Shown: positions 17,424 through 26,255, counted from the first letter of the stretch. The stretch: 64,000 nucleotides of DNA from JAHBNG01 sp039028975 (GCA_039028975.1 JBCCHB010000042.1:39885-103884); one strand, 5' to 3'. Numbers and translations are program-made. The notes: a model not told the origin generated them from the letters alone.

Positions 17424-18347
17424 CTACTCCCCCAACGTTCTGCCACTCAAATACCCAATATAAGCCGGAATCAATGGCAACACACAGGGGCTTAGGAAGC
17501 TAATCAGACCAGCGATAAAGGCAACTGGCGCACCTGTGATAATGTTTGTGCTTATGGCAGCACCAGCCTCGGCATTCGCACCTAACAATCCGCCTGCCGC
17601 CTCTTCTAAGCCAAAGACAGCCTCGTTGAGAAATGAGAATGCACCTGTCAGTGCCGTTAACTGATCAAACCAGAGTAAGTAGGCCACGTAAAGCAAGAAT
17701 GCCCCGCTAATGAGGCTTACTATCCCCGCATGTTTATTGAGCTGGCGCAACAGGTTGGATGCCCGACCAAATGCGGCACCGGTTAATAGAAAAGGAATGC
17801 CCAATCCCAGGCTATAGACGGCAAGCAATATTGCCCCTGTTGCTGCGGTTGCGCTATCGCTGGCAACAAATAGAATGCTGGCTAGAATAGGGCCTACACA
17901 AGGAACCCAACCCGAGCTGAAGCTCACGCCCATCAGGACGCTACTCAGATATCCCCATCCTTTATTGACGTTGTGCATTTCACTGACGCGTTTTTCTGTG
18001 TAGAGTAGCGTATTAAAGAAGTCGAAGATAGTGACGAGACCTGCTGCCAGCCGATTGGTCTTTACATCAAACTTATTACCTATCCATCCCGTCAATTGAC
18101 TAAAGAGGCCTAATGTGGTCAGTGCGAAGATTACCAACAGAACAGCACCCCCTCTTTGAATAAAGGGCAGATAGCGAGTAAGGCTCTGACCAAGGAGCCC
18201 TGCGGCCGAACCTAACAGCGTAAAGACCAAGCCAAAGCCAAAAACAAACGCCGCTGCATGGAAAAACGTTGTCATATTCGTGGTGGCGCTTCGCTTTTTC
18301 TCCTCACGCGTCTTCATCTCATTAAGATCCATAGTTGCCTGTGTCAT
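17424..18347 (-). CDS. CcdA-family thiol-disulfide membrane protein in permuted order
   Basis: The 307-residue membrane protein contains both cysteine helices of CcdA, but in an unusual order. Helices matching the second and later CcdA helices come first. The second cysteine motif, G-W-V-P-C-V-G-P-I-L, has its Cys at about 150. The segment A-G-L-I-S-F-L-S-P-C-V-L-P-L-I-P (Cys about 288), which normally forms helix 1, lies at the very C-terminus after a long linker. CcdA carries electrons from cytoplasmic thioredoxin to exported thioredoxin-like proteins such as TlpA or ResA. The start at 18347 has AAGGAA upstream; an open extension to 18410 has no support. It is divergent from the DUF3179 gene. 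Confidence 0.85.
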   Translation of the reverse strand: MTQATMDLNEMKTREEKKRSATTNMTTFFHAAAFVFGFGLVFTLLGSAAGLLGQSLTRYLPFIQRGGAVLLVIFALTTLGLFSQLTGWIGNKFDVKTNRLAAGLVTIFDFFNTLLYTEKRVSEMHNVNKGWGYLSSVLMGVSFSSGWVPCVGPILASILFVASDSATAATGAILLAVYSLGLGIPFLLTGAAFGRASNLLRQLNKHAGIVSLISGAFLLYVAYLLWFDQLTALTGAFSFLNEAVFGLEEAAGGLLGANAEAGAAISTNIITGAPVAFIAGLISFLSPCVLPLIPAYIGYLSGRTLGE

Positions 18348-18574
18348 GTTTGAATTCCTTTCTATCATCTGTTGATACTTTAGTAACAGCGTATGTTCTA
18401 TGTGACGCATTCACACCATCATTTCTTACCAGTAAACCGGTTTCCGATGATAAGTAAGAATACATCCACTTACCTCATCTTAGGGTCATAGGAGAAACAC
18501 GATAGGAATCGGATTTAGAAACGAAAAGTGAATCATTCGTCTATGGGCCGCTGATAAACATTAATCTCTTCGGG

Positions 18575-18608
18575 ACTCAAAGAGGTACCGTACTCAAAGA
18601 GGTACCGT
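18575..18608. repeat. Perfect 17-bp tandem duplication upstream of the DUF3179 gene
   Basis: ACTCAAAGAGGTACCGT occurs twice without a gap, 59 bp before the DUF3179 start and in the divergent region shared with the CcdA-like gene. Direct repeats at this spot could be a regulator site. The rest of the 319-bp gap shows nothing else I recognise. Confidence 0.7.
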
Positions 18609-18666
18609 TGGGTTGAGAGCAAGATCATTCAAATGACTTTATCTGGTCATCTAGACGATAAGTAAT

Positions 18667-19971
18667 ATGAGGCAACAGATGATTAACGCACAAAAAACAA
18701 CGGATACGAGAAGGTACGTACTATGGGGACTCGTTGCCCTATTGCTACTCGCTACATATGGAATCTTTACCCTTTGGAGCAGCGAGAGCAACAGAGGAAC
18801 AACGGTTGTTAGCAGCCAACAGAGCATCAGAGAAAGTGAGCGGGGCTCAACAGATGATTCAGCAAAGGGAGAGTCATTCGTGAATGATGAAAATATTACG
18901 ATCTTTACCGAGGACGACCGGCCATCACGAATTCGTTCTGCGACGGCTGGTTGGAATACAGATTGGACGCGACGCACCATTCAATATGATGAGCTGTTGT
19001 CAGGCGGTCCACCGCGCGATGGGATTCCATCGCTCGATAACCCAGCTTTTGAGACCTATGCAGAAGCCGCCCTCTGGTTGGCGAATAATGAACCAGTTAT
19101 CTCCGTAGAAATCAATGACGAGGCTCGGGCATACCCATTGCAAATTTTAACCTGGCACGAGATTGTCAACGACGAAGTCGGTGGCGTGCCGGTTGCGGTC
19201 ACCTTCTGCCCACTCTGTAACTCGGCTTTGGTCTTCGACCGCCGCTTTGATGGGGAAATCTTTGAATTTGGGACATCAGGGCTACTGCGTAAGTCCGACC
19301 TCGTTATGTATGATCGGACGACCGAGAGCCTCTGGCAACAGTTCACTGGCGAGGGGATTGTTGGGGAACTGGCTGGCCGCCAGCTAGACTTTGTGCCATC
19401 CAGCATTGTAAGCTTTGCTGATTTCCAAAAGGCCTTTCCCGAGGGTGTGGTGCTCTCTCAAAACACAGGCTTCACTCGATCATACGGAACCAACCCTTAC
19501 GCAGGGTATGATTCAATTGACTCGTCTCCATTTCTCTTCGACGGCGACCTAGATGGACGCCTCTTACCTATGGCCCGGGTTGTGACCATCTCTTTAGCGG
19601 ACAGAGACCTAGCCTATCCCGTAGAAATGCTGGCTGACGTTGGCGTAATTAATGATGTGCAGGGCGAGCAAGCGCTTGTCGTCTTCCATACGGATGGTAC
19701 CAGCAGCGCTCTTGGTGCCGGTGTTATTGCTAATGCCGAAGACGTGGGGGCAACCGGCGTCTTTGATCCGACGGTAGATGGACAAGTACTCACTTTTACA
19801 AAAGACGGGAACCGCATTTTCGATGAGCAGACCGGATCGGAATGGAACATACTCGGGTACGCCATCAGCGGAGAGCTTGCGGACAAATCTCTGACACCCA
19901 TCGTCCATGCGGATCATTTCTGGTTCTCGTGGGCGGCCTTTAAGCCGGATACGATTGTTTATAGTCAGTAG
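18667..19971 (+). CDS. DUF3179 family membrane-anchored protein
   Basis: The 434-residue protein has an N-terminal membrane anchor (about residues 17-38) and then a DUF3179 domain. It is recognised by P-S-L-D-N-P-A-F, the W-H-E-I-V-N-D motif and the cysteine pair T-F-C-P-L-C-N-S near 180. The domain lies outside the membrane. Its function is not known; the conserved Cys pair and the neighbouring CcdA hint at thiol redox chemistry or metal binding, which is only an inference. A second ATG at 18679 has GAGG at a good distance, so the true start could be four codons later. A hairpin follows the gene. Confidence 0.82.
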   Translation: MRQQMINAQKTTDTRRYVLWGLVALLLLATYGIFTLWSSESNRGTTVVSSQQSIRESERGSTDDSAKGESFVNDENITIFTEDDRPSRIRSATAGWNTDWTRRTIQYDELLSGGPPRDGIPSLDNPAFETYAEAALWLANNEPVISVEINDEARAYPLQILTWHEIVNDEVGGVPVAVTFCPLCNSALVFDRRFDGEIFEFGTSGLLRKSDLVMYDRTTESLWQQFTGEGIVGELAGRQLDFVPSSIVSFADFQKAFPEGVVLSQNTGFTRSYGTNPYAGYDSIDSSPFLFDGDLDGRLLPMARVVTISLADRDLAYPVEMLADVGVINDVQGEQALVVFHTDGTSSALGAGVIANAEDVGATGVFDPTVDGQVLTFTKDGNRIFDEQTGSEWNILGYAISGELADKSLTPIVHADHFWFSWAAFKPDTIVYSQ

Positions 19972-19988
19972 GCCCCGGTTACTACTAT

Positions 19989-20025
19989 CAGTAGACCGCT
20001 ATGGGGTGGGCGTTGCGGTCTACTG
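19989..20025 (+). terminator. Hairpin after the DUF3179 gene
   Basis: CAGTAGACCGC and GCGGTCTACTG form a perfect 11-bp stem with a 15-nt loop, 18 bp after the stop. There is no T tract, so the terminator role is moderate. Confidence 0.6.
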
Positions 20026-20114
20026 AATATTGAATGAAGTAAAATAGATTTTCTACTTCTGGGATGTATCAAGGAAGACCCACCCTATGTTAACAGTGAT
20101 GTTCAACATTAGGC

Positions 20115-20975
20115 CTAAATTGATCCAGTATCGATGACATATGCGTGCTCTCTACAGAGGAGCCTTTTGAGTCGATGCTGCCTCTCAGGGTCGGACGAGC
20201 ACCTACGCATGTCCATAGTATAGAGCTGTGTATCAATATGTGTCGCCCTCTTGAGCATTGAGATCAAGCGCCAGTTTCGCATTGAAAGAAAAGTTCGCCA
20301 CCTGAACAACTCTTCGCCATACTGATTCGTGAATGCTAGATTGATTGGCACTATCCCGCATCTGTCGACGTTGTAGAAACCTGCTTTTTCTACATTAAGC
20401 GTCACTGATACCCCTTCCTGAGCAAGGTCACCTGCATGGGGAGATTTACACATGAGCAGTGGTTTATTATTATGTTCGAGGAAGAAAATTCCAGGTCGTT
20501 CCATAAGCCACATCGAATTAACTAGCAGTCGTACATTCCCGTCCAAGGGCACACGGGATGGGAGATCTCGCTCTGTGAATACCCGCCAATATGTACACAA
20601 GATTTCAAGAGTTTCTATGCGAATAAAGTCGAAGACCTCCACTAGAAGTACCCACAGGAAAAAATATGGTCTGGTAATGAAGTATTCTCTCAGCTTAGCA
20701 ATCATCACATCCAGCACCTCTCGATCTGCATGAGGGAACAAAGCCGAGAGTATCCGCTCAAGTACAGCAAACAACCCTTCTGGAAGCTCTCCTGCGATTT
20801 TTTTACGCACCAGATAGATGCATATGGTGAAGATGGTGGCCGCTAGGATGGAAGCCATCCCAACAAATCCTAGCCACATCAATAATGACCAATTAGGCAG
20901 CGCAATAATGAAAGAAAGACTAAAAACGGTTACAGTCAAAGATAGCGGTACAGCGATTGTTTTGTTTGAGGGCAT
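20115..20975 (-). CDS. Unrecognised two-helix membrane protein, operon partner of the PadR regulator
   Basis: I do not recognise this protein (286 residues from the ATG at 20975, which has AAGGAG 10 nt upstream). Two hydrophobic helices at about residues 8-25 and 30-55 form an N-terminal membrane part. It is followed by an amphipathic helix-rich region and a C-terminal region rich in Arg and Leu with probable beta strands. It has no known catalytic motif. It lies directly downstream of a PadR-type regulator and should be co-transcribed with it. PadR partners are often membrane proteins or transporters under its control, so this is probably the regulated gene. Confidence 0.6.
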   Translation of the reverse strand: MPSNKTIAVPLSLTVTVFSLSFIIALPNWSLLMWLGFVGMASILAATIFTICIYLVRKKIAGELPEGLFAVLERILSALFPHADREVLDVMIAKLREYFITRPYFFLWVLLVEVFDFIRIETLEILCTYWRVFTERDLPSRVPLDGNVRLLVNSMWLMERPGIFFLEHNNKPLLMCKSPHAGDLAQEGVSVTLNVEKAGFYNVDRCGIVPINLAFTNQYGEELFRWRTFLSMRNWRLISMLKRATHIDTQLYTMDMRRCSSDPERQHRLKRLLCREHAYVIDTGSI

Positions 20976-21023
20976 GGGAGGGCATCTCCTTAACAACAGT
21001 AGGCGAAATTCGAGATCAATTCG

Positions 21024-21443
21024 TTACGGAGTATTTCTTTGGAAAGCGGGATTTTCTTTGAATTGCTGTTCAGCTTTGGCAAGTAGTTTTCTGAGTCGGT
21101 TATACTCAGACGCATACATTCTTTTCCCTGGATCGGTTATTTGGAAATATTTTCTACGATCGTCCATGGCATTCTCAGGTGGTGCGGTGAGTTCGATCCA
21201 ACCTTTGGCACGCAGTTCTTTTAGGGTCCTATACACCGTTGCGGTAGGGATATGGGTATCCATTTCGTTCTCTACTTGTGTCATGATGTCATGACCATGC
21301 AGTTTTTTCCCACCAAACAGTTCGGATAGGATATGAAAGATAAGTGGAGAAAGTGGCATTTGAATTTGCTCGTCAGAATAAGACTTTTGCTCTTTTGGAG
21401 GTTTAAAGAAGTTAATAATAGTGCGAGATTGTGTTTGAGTCAT
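21024..21443 (-). CDS. PadR-family transcriptional regulator
   Basis: The 139-residue protein contains a PadR winged helix: L-S-P-L-I-F-H-I-L-S-E-L, then G-H-D-I-M-T-Q-V-E and the recognition region T-A-T-V-Y-R-T-L-K-E-L. The wing segment D-D-R-R-K-Y-F-Q-I-T-D-P-G follows, and the C-terminal helix serves for dimerisation. PadR proteins repress their own operon and release DNA on binding a small molecule. The start at 21443 has GAGG at 7 nt. A consensus promoter and a large inverted repeat lie upstream, which strongly suggests autoregulation of this gene and the membrane protein behind it. Confidence 0.88.
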   Translation of the reverse strand: MTQTQSRTIINFFKPPKEQKSYSDEQIQMPLSPLIFHILSELFGGKKLHGHDIMTQVENEMDTHIPTATVYRTLKELRAKGWIELTAPPENAMDDRRKYFQITDPGKRMYASEYNRLRKLLAKAEQQFKENPAFQRNTP

Positions 21444-21490
21444 TACTAGCCTCACGTTGGTACATCAATTGGTTACTACGACAGAAACAA

Positions 21491-21535
21491 TCACAAGTGA
21501 GAAGTTCTCACCCTATAGAACCTCTCACTTGTGAG
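21491..21535 (-). promoter_or_regulatory. Candidate PadR operator (inverted repeat)
   Basis: TCACAAGTGAGAAGTTC and GAACCTCTCACTTGTGA are reverse complements at 16 of 17 positions around an 11-nt centre. Each half also contains the near-palindrome CTCACTTGTGAG. It begins next to the -10 box of the padR promoter and covers the probable start of transcription. Confidence 0.75.
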
Positions 21536-21536
21536 A

Positions 21537-21565
21537 ATAATATCAGAATTTAGGATGATTGTCAA
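21537..21565 (-). promoter_or_regulatory. Sigma-70-type promoter of the padR operon
   Basis: On the minus strand TTGACA is followed by exactly 17 nt and TATTAT. This is close to the housekeeping consensus. The start codon lies about 95 bp downstream. Confidence 0.8.
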
Positions 21566-21616
21566 GGGGACGGAATCTTACAAATTCCTCACTGAGGAAT
21601 CGTTTCTTACGCCATA

Positions 21617-21673
21617 AAAAAGTCACTTGGAAAGAGCCACCCTCAAAGACTTAAGCTATTCCAAGTGACTTTT
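21617..21673. terminator. Bidirectional hairpin terminator downstream of sigma-ankyrin
   Basis: AAAAGTCACTTGGAA pairs with TTCCAAGTGACTTTT, giving A-rich and T-rich sides in both directions. It lies about 150 bp past the end of the minus-strand sigma-ankyrin gene and upstream of padR. Confidence 0.75.
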
Positions 21674-21826
21674 ATCCTCTTTTCCAAGCGCAAGGAAGCA
21701 CATAACTGAAACTAGATCGATGGAGCAAGATCACCTCATCCGCTGGCAGTACCAGGAAAGAAATGCTACTTCTCATCATACATTCTGATGCAGGATCGTC
21801 AGTCGGGGTGAAATTCTACTGGTGGA

Positions 21827-23260
21827 CTATACTGTTCCGACATCAGTCAACATCTCTTCCATCTCCTTTAGCTCCTGATGTTTGGCCCATCCCAACGGGG
21901 TTGACTGATACACCTCATCTTGAATCGTCAAATCCGCCCCTTGTTCAATCAGAAAGCGCACCATCTCTGCATGATTGTTGGAGACGGCCCAATGGAGACC
22001 AGTGCGTTTCGAATGCTCATCCATAGGCATGGAATTGATATCGACTCCACGCCTTAACAAGAATTGAGCGACTCCTATGTGGCCAGCAAGGCAGGCATAG
22101 GCAAAGGCTTCCTCTAACAGACCAGTGGCTTCATCCTGAGTTAAGATATTGCCATGGGATTCGGGGTTGTATCGCAGTTCGCTAGCTGACTGCTTGAGTT
22201 CACCTGAATCGGTGAAGAACTGTTGAACCCGATTGACATCTCCCATGCCCGCGGCCAAGGGGAGATTAACTGTCGCACCACGTTCTACCAATCGTTGGAT
22301 TGCCTTGGGCTGTCGGAAGAAGACAGCATCTGTTAAGGGCGTACCATAGGAGATGACGGCACCATCAATATCGATGTCGGCACCGCCATCTAATAGCGCA
22401 TCGATGGCCTCTACATCATTGGCGCTGGCTGCCCAGTGGAGCGCTGTCTCGCAATTGGCCCCTTCAAAGCGGATGTTGGGATCAAGGCCCGCATCCAGTA
22501 ATAACCGTATCATTGGACCACAGTTGGGCTTATTGGCAGGGTATTCGGTGATGAGATGGAGTAGCGTGCGGCCTGTGGCATTGCGGGTTTTAGCTAATTC
22601 TGGTTCGCGCTTTAGCAATTCTTCCATTTTGGCCAGATCATTATTTTCTGTGGCTTCAATAATATCCATAACCCGATTGGTAAACGTCTGGTTGGTAGAG
22701 AGGCGTTGTTCCTGAAGTTTTTCCGGAGCCATATCAATCATCCTTTCACGTAGAAATTTGCGGGCAGTATGCAGACGGCTTTTGACAGTGCTAGCCCGCA
22801 GGTCTAAAAAGTCGGCAATCTCTTGTTGGGAGTAATCGGCAAGATAGTAGAGCAATGTGACCTCCCGTTCCCTATCTGGCATAGACTGAATAATGGCGTG
22901 AACTTGGCGACGCATTTCGCTTTTCTGCACCATTGCGGGTAGATCTTGGTTGTTGTCAGGCAGCGCGCCTACGTTATCTAACGGCACCTTGGTTAGCTCT
23001 TTGCGACGGGTGACTCGATTACACTGCCGCTGTACGATTGTACGAAACCAGCCTGGAAAGGCCGCAGCTTCTTGAAGGTTATGTAAGTTTTTATAGCTCT
23101 CAAAAAATGCTTCCTGAGCTACATCTTCCGCCTGCTGAACATTCCCCAAACGATCATACCCTATCGCAAAAGCCATGTCTTGAAATCGGTTCACAATTTC
23201 ACCAAATGCACTCAGATCACCTTGTTGCGCAGCTTCGACAACGGTCCTCAGCTCGCTCAT
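21827..23260 (-). CDS. ECF sigma factor fused to C-terminal ankyrin repeats
   Basis: The 477-residue protein has sigma-70 region 2 (F-Q-D-M-A-F-A-I-G-Y, then A-E-D-V-A-Q-E-A-F) and region 4 (L-L-Y-Y-L-A-D-Y-S-Q-Q-E-I-A-D-F-L, then S-T-V-K-S-R-L) in the first about 185 residues. The remaining 290 residues hold about five to six ankyrin units, with repeated T-A-L-H-W-A-A, T-P-L-T-D-A, G-L-H-W-A-V and L-L-D-x-G-A/L-D patterns. It should direct RNA polymerase to a special promoter set, with the ankyrin part as a protein-binding control module in place of a separate anti-sigma. M-S-E-L-R at 23260 starts the domain; an open upstream extension is unsupported. Confidence 0.88.
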   Translation of the reverse strand: MSELRTVVEAAQQGDLSAFGEIVNRFQDMAFAIGYDRLGNVQQAEDVAQEAFFESYKNLHNLQEAAAFPGWFRTIVQRQCNRVTRRKELTKVPLDNVGALPDNNQDLPAMVQKSEMRRQVHAIIQSMPDREREVTLLYYLADYSQQEIADFLDLRASTVKSRLHTARKFLRERMIDMAPEKLQEQRLSTNQTFTNRVMDIIEATENNDLAKMEELLKREPELAKTRNATGRTLLHLITEYPANKPNCGPMIRLLLDAGLDPNIRFEGANCETALHWAASANDVEAIDALLDGGADIDIDGAVISYGTPLTDAVFFRQPKAIQRLVERGATVNLPLAAGMGDVNRVQQFFTDSGELKQSASELRYNPESHGNILTQDEATGLLEEAFAYACLAGHIGVAQFLLRRGVDINSMPMDEHSKRTGLHWAVSNNHAEMVRFLIEQGADLTIQDEVYQSTPLGWAKHQELKEMEEMLTDVGTV

Positions 23261-23479
23261 TTTGCTGATTGTTCCTTTGTAGTCGGTGGAATTGGCGGAT
23301 AGTGAATGATATGTATAGCTAACCACTATCTGCCTCCCACGAAAAATCTTTGAGAGATCCTGTTACTAACCAAGTGCCAGGCAGATGTGAATTGGTTGAT
23401 TTTGAATCGCAGCACATCACGATACATCATGATACGAATGGAACAGCGAAGCAATAGTTGACTATGGTATCCTACATAC

Positions 23480-24367
23480 ATGGCGACTGAACGACAACCC
23501 CAACTGGATCACTACGAACGCATTAATCAGGTCACTCGCTACATTCGTGAGCATGTGGATGAACCACTGAAACGAGACAAGCTGGCTGCCATAGCAGGCT
23601 TTTCTGTCCCTCATTTCCATCGTATCTTTACTGCACACGTTGGAGAGAGCATCTCCCAATATGTACGTCGGGTGCGGATGGAGCGCGCTGCGAGGCAACT
23701 GCTCAATCGGATGGTCCACATAACCGATGTGGCGCTTGACAACGGCTACGAGACCCACTCTGCCTTTGGTAAAGCGTTCAAACAGACCTTTGGGATCAGT
23801 CCCACCGAGTTTCGCGAACTCAACCCTACTGCTGCTGGACATATGATGAGTCGACGTATTTTGTATAATCGAAAGGAACTTGATATGCAACCGCAAGAGA
23901 TTCGCACCTTGCCTCACATGAAGGTGCTCTTTGCCCGTACATCTGAGGTTATGACTGGGCCGGCTTTCCTCACAGCACCAGGCCAGGCGTTCGAAAAGTT
24001 GATGAACCATGTCATGCCCAATGGGCTGATGGAGCAAGTGCGCCATGTGATAGCCATCTATCCCGATGAACCCGAAGTTGGCAAAGAGGTTCGCTTTGAT
24101 GCAGGTGTCATATTTGCCGATGGCGTGGAACCGACCGCTGGTGAGGGGTTAGAGATTCAAACGTTGTCTGGTGGAAAATGGGCCATATTCCGTCACATTG
24201 GTTCCTACGATACGCTTTGGAAGACCTGGCAAGATGCCCACCGCGATTGGCTACCAACTTCTGGCCATGAGTTGCGCAATACGTGTAGTTTTGAGGACTA
24301 TGTGGATAACCCCAAAGATGTTGCGCCCGAGGAACTACGTACGGATATCTACATACCCATTCAATAA
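23480..24367 (+). CDS. AraC-family regulator with GyrI-like ligand-binding domain
   Basis: The 295-residue protein has an N-terminal double helix-turn-helix of the AraC family (about residues 15-112): L-A-A-I-A-G-F-S-V-P-H-F-H-R-I-F, and the C-terminal signature F-G-K-A-F-K-Q-T-F-G-I-S-P-T-E-F-R. From about residue 137 a GyrI/Rob-like domain follows, which in relatives binds small hydrophobic compounds. The architecture is typical of Rob-like and BmrR-partner regulators of stress or drug response. The next gene, a dienelactone hydrolase-like protein, starts 20 bp later and may be co-transcribed. Confidence 0.88.
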   Translation: MATERQPQLDHYERINQVTRYIREHVDEPLKRDKLAAIAGFSVPHFHRIFTAHVGESISQYVRRVRMERAARQLLNRMVHITDVALDNGYETHSAFGKAFKQTFGISPTEFRELNPTAAGHMMSRRILYNRKELDMQPQEIRTLPHMKVLFARTSEVMTGPAFLTAPGQAFEKLMNHVMPNGLMEQVRHVIAIYPDEPEVGKEVRFDAGVIFADGVEPTAGEGLEIQTLSGGKWAIFRHIGSYDTLWKTWQDAHRDWLPTSGHELRNTCSFEDYVDNPKDVAPEELRTDIYIPIQ

Positions 24368-24387
24368 TGAAGTAGGTACGTGTAAGG

Positions 24388-25071
24388 ATGTATATGCAAG
24401 AGTTTACCATAAACGACCAATCTTTTCAGGGCTACATCTCCTATCCCAAATCCCAATCAGGCCCCGGTGTTCTTGTTTTTCATGCTTGGTGGGGGCTCAC
24501 GCCCTTCTTCACCCAAGTGTGTGATAACTTAGCCAACCGAGGATTTGTTGCGCTTGCCCCGGATCTCTTTCACGGAGAGACTGCCCACACCATTGACCAA
24601 GCCAAAGAGCTGCGTAGCCAGACTGATCGCAAAAAAGCCAAGATTGAGGCGCGCGTTGCCATTGATTACCTAGGGACCCACACGGCAGGGTCCAATTCTA
24701 TGCTGGCATCGATTGGTTTCTCATATGGCTGTGCCTTCGCATTGGAGGCTGCGAGATTACGTCCCAACCTTGTGAATTCCGTTTCCTTATTCTACGGGAC
24801 GGGTGGTGGTAAGTTTGATAAAACCCAAGCTGTTTTTCAGGGTCATTTTGCGGAAAACGACGAATGGGGGGCCAATCCCAAAAAAGCTCAATCGCTGGAA
24901 AAACGTATCAATGACGCCAATCAGACAGCCCAATTCTACGTCTATCCTAGCACAACCCACTGGTTCTTTGAGCCAGACAATGAAGCCTATAACAAAGAGG
25001 CTGCTGAATTAGCTTGGCAAAGAACGGTGACATTCTTGACTGAGAGATTAATTGACCTAGAGAGTAATTGA
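24388..25071 (+). CDS. Dienelactone hydrolase family alpha/beta-hydrolase
   Basis: The 227-residue protein matches the dienelactone hydrolase group: V-L-V-F-H-A-W-W-G-L-T-P, A-L-A-P-D-L-F-H-G, and a nucleophile elbow G-F-S-Y-G-C. The elbow has Ser where classical dienelactone hydrolases have Cys. An acidic segment near A-E-N-D-E-W and the histidine in T-T-H-W-F-F complete the triad. It probably cleaves an ester or lactone in the cytoplasm. The substrate is unknown. It lies 20 bp after the AraC/GyrI-like gene, which may control it. Confidence 0.85.
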   Translation: MYMQEFTINDQSFQGYISYPKSQSGPGVLVFHAWWGLTPFFTQVCDNLANRGFVALAPDLFHGETAHTIDQAKELRSQTDRKKAKIEARVAIDYLGTHTAGSNSMLASIGFSYGCAFALEAARLRPNLVNSVSLFYGTGGGKFDKTQAVFQGHFAENDEWGANPKKAQSLEKRINDANQTAQFYVYPSTTHWFFEPDNEAYNKEAAELAWQRTVTFLTERLIDLESN

Positions 25072-25169
25072 CAGAGAAGCTGATTGATGAACCAAGCTAA
25101 TTCTCGAAAATACAGTCCCGATGGGACCAACTATTGCATGTCTAGCTACTGAAAATTTCAACTATACCC

Positions 25170-25250
25170 TACCAGAAAAGTCTTGTCCCGACTCGTATTC
25201 CGTCGACTCTGGATAACTCCGCGAAGGGAGGACAGAACTTTTCTTGCCAT
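25170..25250. repeat. Family A repeat, copy A5
   Basis: Ends ACCAGAAAAGTCTTGTCC and GGACAGAACTTTTCTTGCC enclose a core related to copy A4, with TCGACTCTGGATAACTCCG. It ends four bases before the ribosome site of the next gene. Confidence 0.85.
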
Positions 25251-25267
25251 TTAAAAGGAGCACTCAA

Positions 25268-26122
25268 ATGTCTCAATATTATGCAACCCATAGCCAGACC
25301 TCAAACCCTGGCGCTTATGCCCATCTGTTTGACAATCTACCAACTGATTTAGAGGGAATCTCCAAGGTAACCCAGGGATTGATCTATCATTACTTTGCAG
25401 ATGAGAAGATCTTTGGCTGGAAACCGCCCCAAGAGCGAATGCCAGAGATCAATACGCGCACCATGCCAAACATGTTGGAGACAATCATTGCTAAGGATGA
25501 TCGCCCCCTTACTGAATCCCGAGCCTATGAAGATCGCATGGTAGGCTGCTGCCGAGACTTTGCGCTGTTAGCTTGTGCGATTCTGCGCCACCATGGGATT
25601 CCAGCCCGCTTGCGGTACGGATTTGCCAGTTACTTTGTGCCAGAGTATTGGATTGATCATGTGGTAGTAGATACCTGGACTGGGGAACGATGGCAACGAT
25701 TTGATCCAGAAGTAGCTGGGCTTCCCGACTTTAAAAGCAACCTATTTGAACTTGACGAAATGCTCTTCGTTACTGGTGGACGTGTTTGGCAGATGTGCCG
25801 CAGCGAAGGGGCGGATCCAGATCGTTTTGGCTTAGGACCAGATGTCGCCGAGGTACGTGGCTGGTGGATGGTCCGAGAACGCCTGCAACTGGATGTAGCC
25901 GCCCTCAACAAAATCGAGCTGCTCTGCTGGGATTCTATGGAGGGGCTTCAAGAGGGAAACCCTGAAGATGAAAAGATTTTAGACCAGATGGCAGAGCTAT
26001 CGCTCAACCCTGATTACCTGGCGTTACACCAGCGTTGTACTGAAGATGAGCGTTGGTGCATGCCGTCGTCTGTACAGTGCTTTCATCCTGCAGTGGGTGC
26101 ATCGACGGTGGTTGTTTCCTAG
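25268..26122 (+). CDS. Transglutaminase-like cysteine protease-fold protein
   Basis: The 284-residue protein contains a transglutaminase-like core. The nucleophile is in G-C-C-R-D-F-A-L-L (about residues 94-102), the histidine in W-I-D-H-V-V-V and the aspartate in R-F-D-P-E. Bacterial members include peptidases and amidases, and many are uncharacterised. The start at 25268 has AAAAGGAG six to seven nt upstream. An eight-codon in-frame extension comes from repeat A5 and is not believed. It has no signal peptide and probably acts in the cytoplasm. Confidence 0.82.
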   Translation: MSQYYATHSQTSNPGAYAHLFDNLPTDLEGISKVTQGLIYHYFADEKIFGWKPPQERMPEINTRTMPNMLETIIAKDDRPLTESRAYEDRMVGCCRDFALLACAILRHHGIPARLRYGFASYFVPEYWIDHVVVDTWTGERWQRFDPEVAGLPDFKSNLFELDEMLFVTGGRVWQMCRSEGADPDRFGLGPDVAEVRGWWMVRERLQLDVAALNKIELLCWDSMEGLQEGNPEDEKILDQMAELSLNPDYLALHQRCTEDERWCMPSSVQCFHPAVGASTVVVS

Positions 26123-26210
26123 AGGTATGCCCAACCAATATAGATGGCTATAGGTATTCAGATAGTCATTTCCCTGATTGATAGCGCGGGTCGCCTACTT
26201 CATAAGCAAT

Positions 26211-26255
26211 AGATTGAACAGATTCCACAGAAGTCCTCTTTAATCTGTTCAATCT
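26211..26255. repeat. Dispersed AGATTnnnCAGATT-type palindrome, possible terminator
   Basis: AGATTGAACAGATT and AATCTGTTCAATCT are perfect reverse complements (14 bp) with a 17-nt loop. It is one of several related palindromes in the window (26541-26593, 50469-50523). Confidence 0.7.
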
